Shown here: piece after piece, positions 6,405 through 6,932 of the stretch | Layout of the letters: every line of letters begins with the position of its first letter | How positions within the stretch are numbered: position 1 is the stretch's first letter | Assembly (NCBI GenBank): GCA_913052075.1 | Contig: CAJXDD010000160.1 | Coordinates: forward strand, 1-6,932 | Direction: 5' to 3' | Origin: UBA9926 sp913052075 | GTDB lineage: Bacteria; Pseudomonadota; Gammaproteobacteria; Pseudomonadales; Azotimanducaceae | DNA: 6,932 nucleotides | Translations under genes and position numbers: made by a program | Notes under the pieces: model-generated | The model's input: only the letters and a program-made list of their open reading frames with translations | What the model was told of the DNA's origin: nothing | Database searches by the model: none

Positions 6405-6411
6405 CCCCTCC
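6405..6411 (-). promoter_or_regulatory. Strong ribosome binding site of the amidohydrolase gene
   Basis: The minus strand reads GGAGGGG, ending 6 bases before the ATG at 6398. This near-ideal Shine-Dalgarno lies inside the longer frame that begins at 6422 and is the reason for choosing the inner start. Confidence 0.85.
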
Positions 6412-6420
6412 GTTAATTTC

Positions 6421-6481
6421 ATCGACCCATCGTGTCGATTATGGGGTTAGTATTTCACGCTTCGTTGCGGTCTGTCGATTA
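6421..6481. promoter_or_regulatory. ATCGAC/GTCGAT inverted repeat plus third half-site 40 bases away
   Basis: ATCGAC (6421-6426) and GTCGAT (6434-6439) form an exact 6-base inverted repeat with a 7-base spacer, 23 bases upstream of the amidohydrolase start. The octamer GTCGATTA occurs at 6434-6441 and again at 6474-6481, exactly 40 bases on, or roughly four helix turns. The arrangement suggests a regulator that binds the leader and the promoter of the amidohydrolase-phosphatase pair on the same face of the DNA. The regulator is unknown, and chance cannot be ruled out. Confidence 0.4.
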
Positions 6482-6567
6482 CCGTATTAGGCCTTGACTC
6501 ACTGCAGATTGGGTTGGCGATGCAATGTCCCCGCACAGTTCCTTGAACGTAAACGACTAGCGAGGAC

Positions 6568-6932
6568 TTAGATGTCCGTTTGAAGATCAGGGTAGGTGTC
6601 AAGGATGTCTGAGCCGATGGCCTCTTTGAGTGGGGTGAGCCAGGGGTCAAACGCCTTCCATGTGTCTAGACTGCTAGTAAAGATCGGTTGCCGAACTTGC
6701 TCAGAACTCGGCGTACGGACGCTCCGTTCGCTTTCAAAAAACTGCAGGCACGATGACTCGAAGTCTAGGCCGCAATAGGCAAGCATGCGTCTTACTTCAT
6801 CCTCAAGGGAGAAAACAACCGACTCGTGGTGAACACGTAAGACTCGGCCGGGTAGGACGTTATCCCAGTGCGCCATTAGTTCGATGTAATCACGATAGTA
6901 ACGACCGATATTGGTCAGACCGTAGGTGAACT
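6568..6932 (-). CDS. Sulfotransferase family protein (C-terminal part; gene runs off right edge)
   Basis: About 120 C-terminal residues of a P-loop sulfotransferase. The frame is open to the right edge, so the ATG at 6876 is an internal Met. The sequence before it reads GRYYRDYIELMAHWD, followed by VLPGRVLRVHHESVV and LEDEVRRMLAYCGLDFE, then SERSVRTPSSEQVRQPI and a final WKAFDPWLTPLKEAIG. This is the typical end of the large bacterial sulfotransferases that often carry TPR repeats at their N-terminus. The PAPS-binding motifs and any TPR region lie outside the window. Family members move sulfate from PAPS to hydroxyl groups; the acceptor is unknown. The stop is 169 bases from the amidohydrolase start on the same strand, with no clear terminator between, so partial read-through into that gene is possible. 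Confidence 0.88.
   Translation of the reverse strand, partial: FTYGLTNIGRYYRDYIELMAHWDNVLPGRVLRVHHESVVFSLEDEVRRMLAYCGLDFESSCLQFFESERSVRTPSSEQVRQPIFTSSLDTWKAFDPWLTPLKEAIGSDILDTYPDLQTDI

Overview
The window looks like ordinary chromosomal DNA from a Gram-negative bacterium. The best guess is a marine gammaproteobacterium of the Cellvibrionales/Halieaceae type. This is inferred from the gene mix (TesB-like acyl-CoA thioesterase, soluble P450, VOC protein, large amidohydrolase of the N-acyl-D-amino-acid deacylase type, sulfotransferase, compact kinase/PP2C pair) and moderate GC. No marker gene fixes the taxon. No mobile element, CRISPR array, tRNA or rRNA is visible.

Layout, left to right. The 3' end of an acyl-CoA thioesterase gene (+) enters from the left edge and stops at 323. 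A stretch of about 225 bases follows, holding only short, perhaps decayed reading frames. A cytochrome P450 (-) lies at 549-1787 and is preceded by a perfect 10-bp inverted repeat that looks like a repressor operator. Upstream of it, on the same strand, is a VOC/glyoxalase-fold protein (2113-2640, -). A 356-base divergent control region (2641-2996) then separates this metabolic block from a soluble Ser/Thr protein kinase (2997-3971, +). The kinase meets a PP2C-type phosphatase (3960-4673, -) tail to tail with a 12-base overlap. Only 24 bases upstream of the phosphatase start is the end of a large amidohydrolase gene (4698-6398, -) with a very strong Shine-Dalgarno sequence. Finally, the C-terminal part of a sulfotransferase gene (6568 to the right edge, -) runs out of the window.

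How they may work together. The left part (thioesterase, P450, VOC protein) is what one finds in accessory catabolic clusters that handle acyl-CoA intermediates of lipids or steroid-like compounds, but no substrate can be read from the sequence. The kinase and phosphatase are most simply read as opposing enzymes acting on shared protein targets. The phosphatase may be co-transcribed with the amidohydrolase while its kinase is read from the opposite strand. The most interesting material is the set of inverted repeats placed in front of the P450, VOC, kinase and amidohydrolase genes, and the kinase, whose glycine loop, DFG and APE motifs all differ from the textbook form. I see no clear evidence of a wholly new system.
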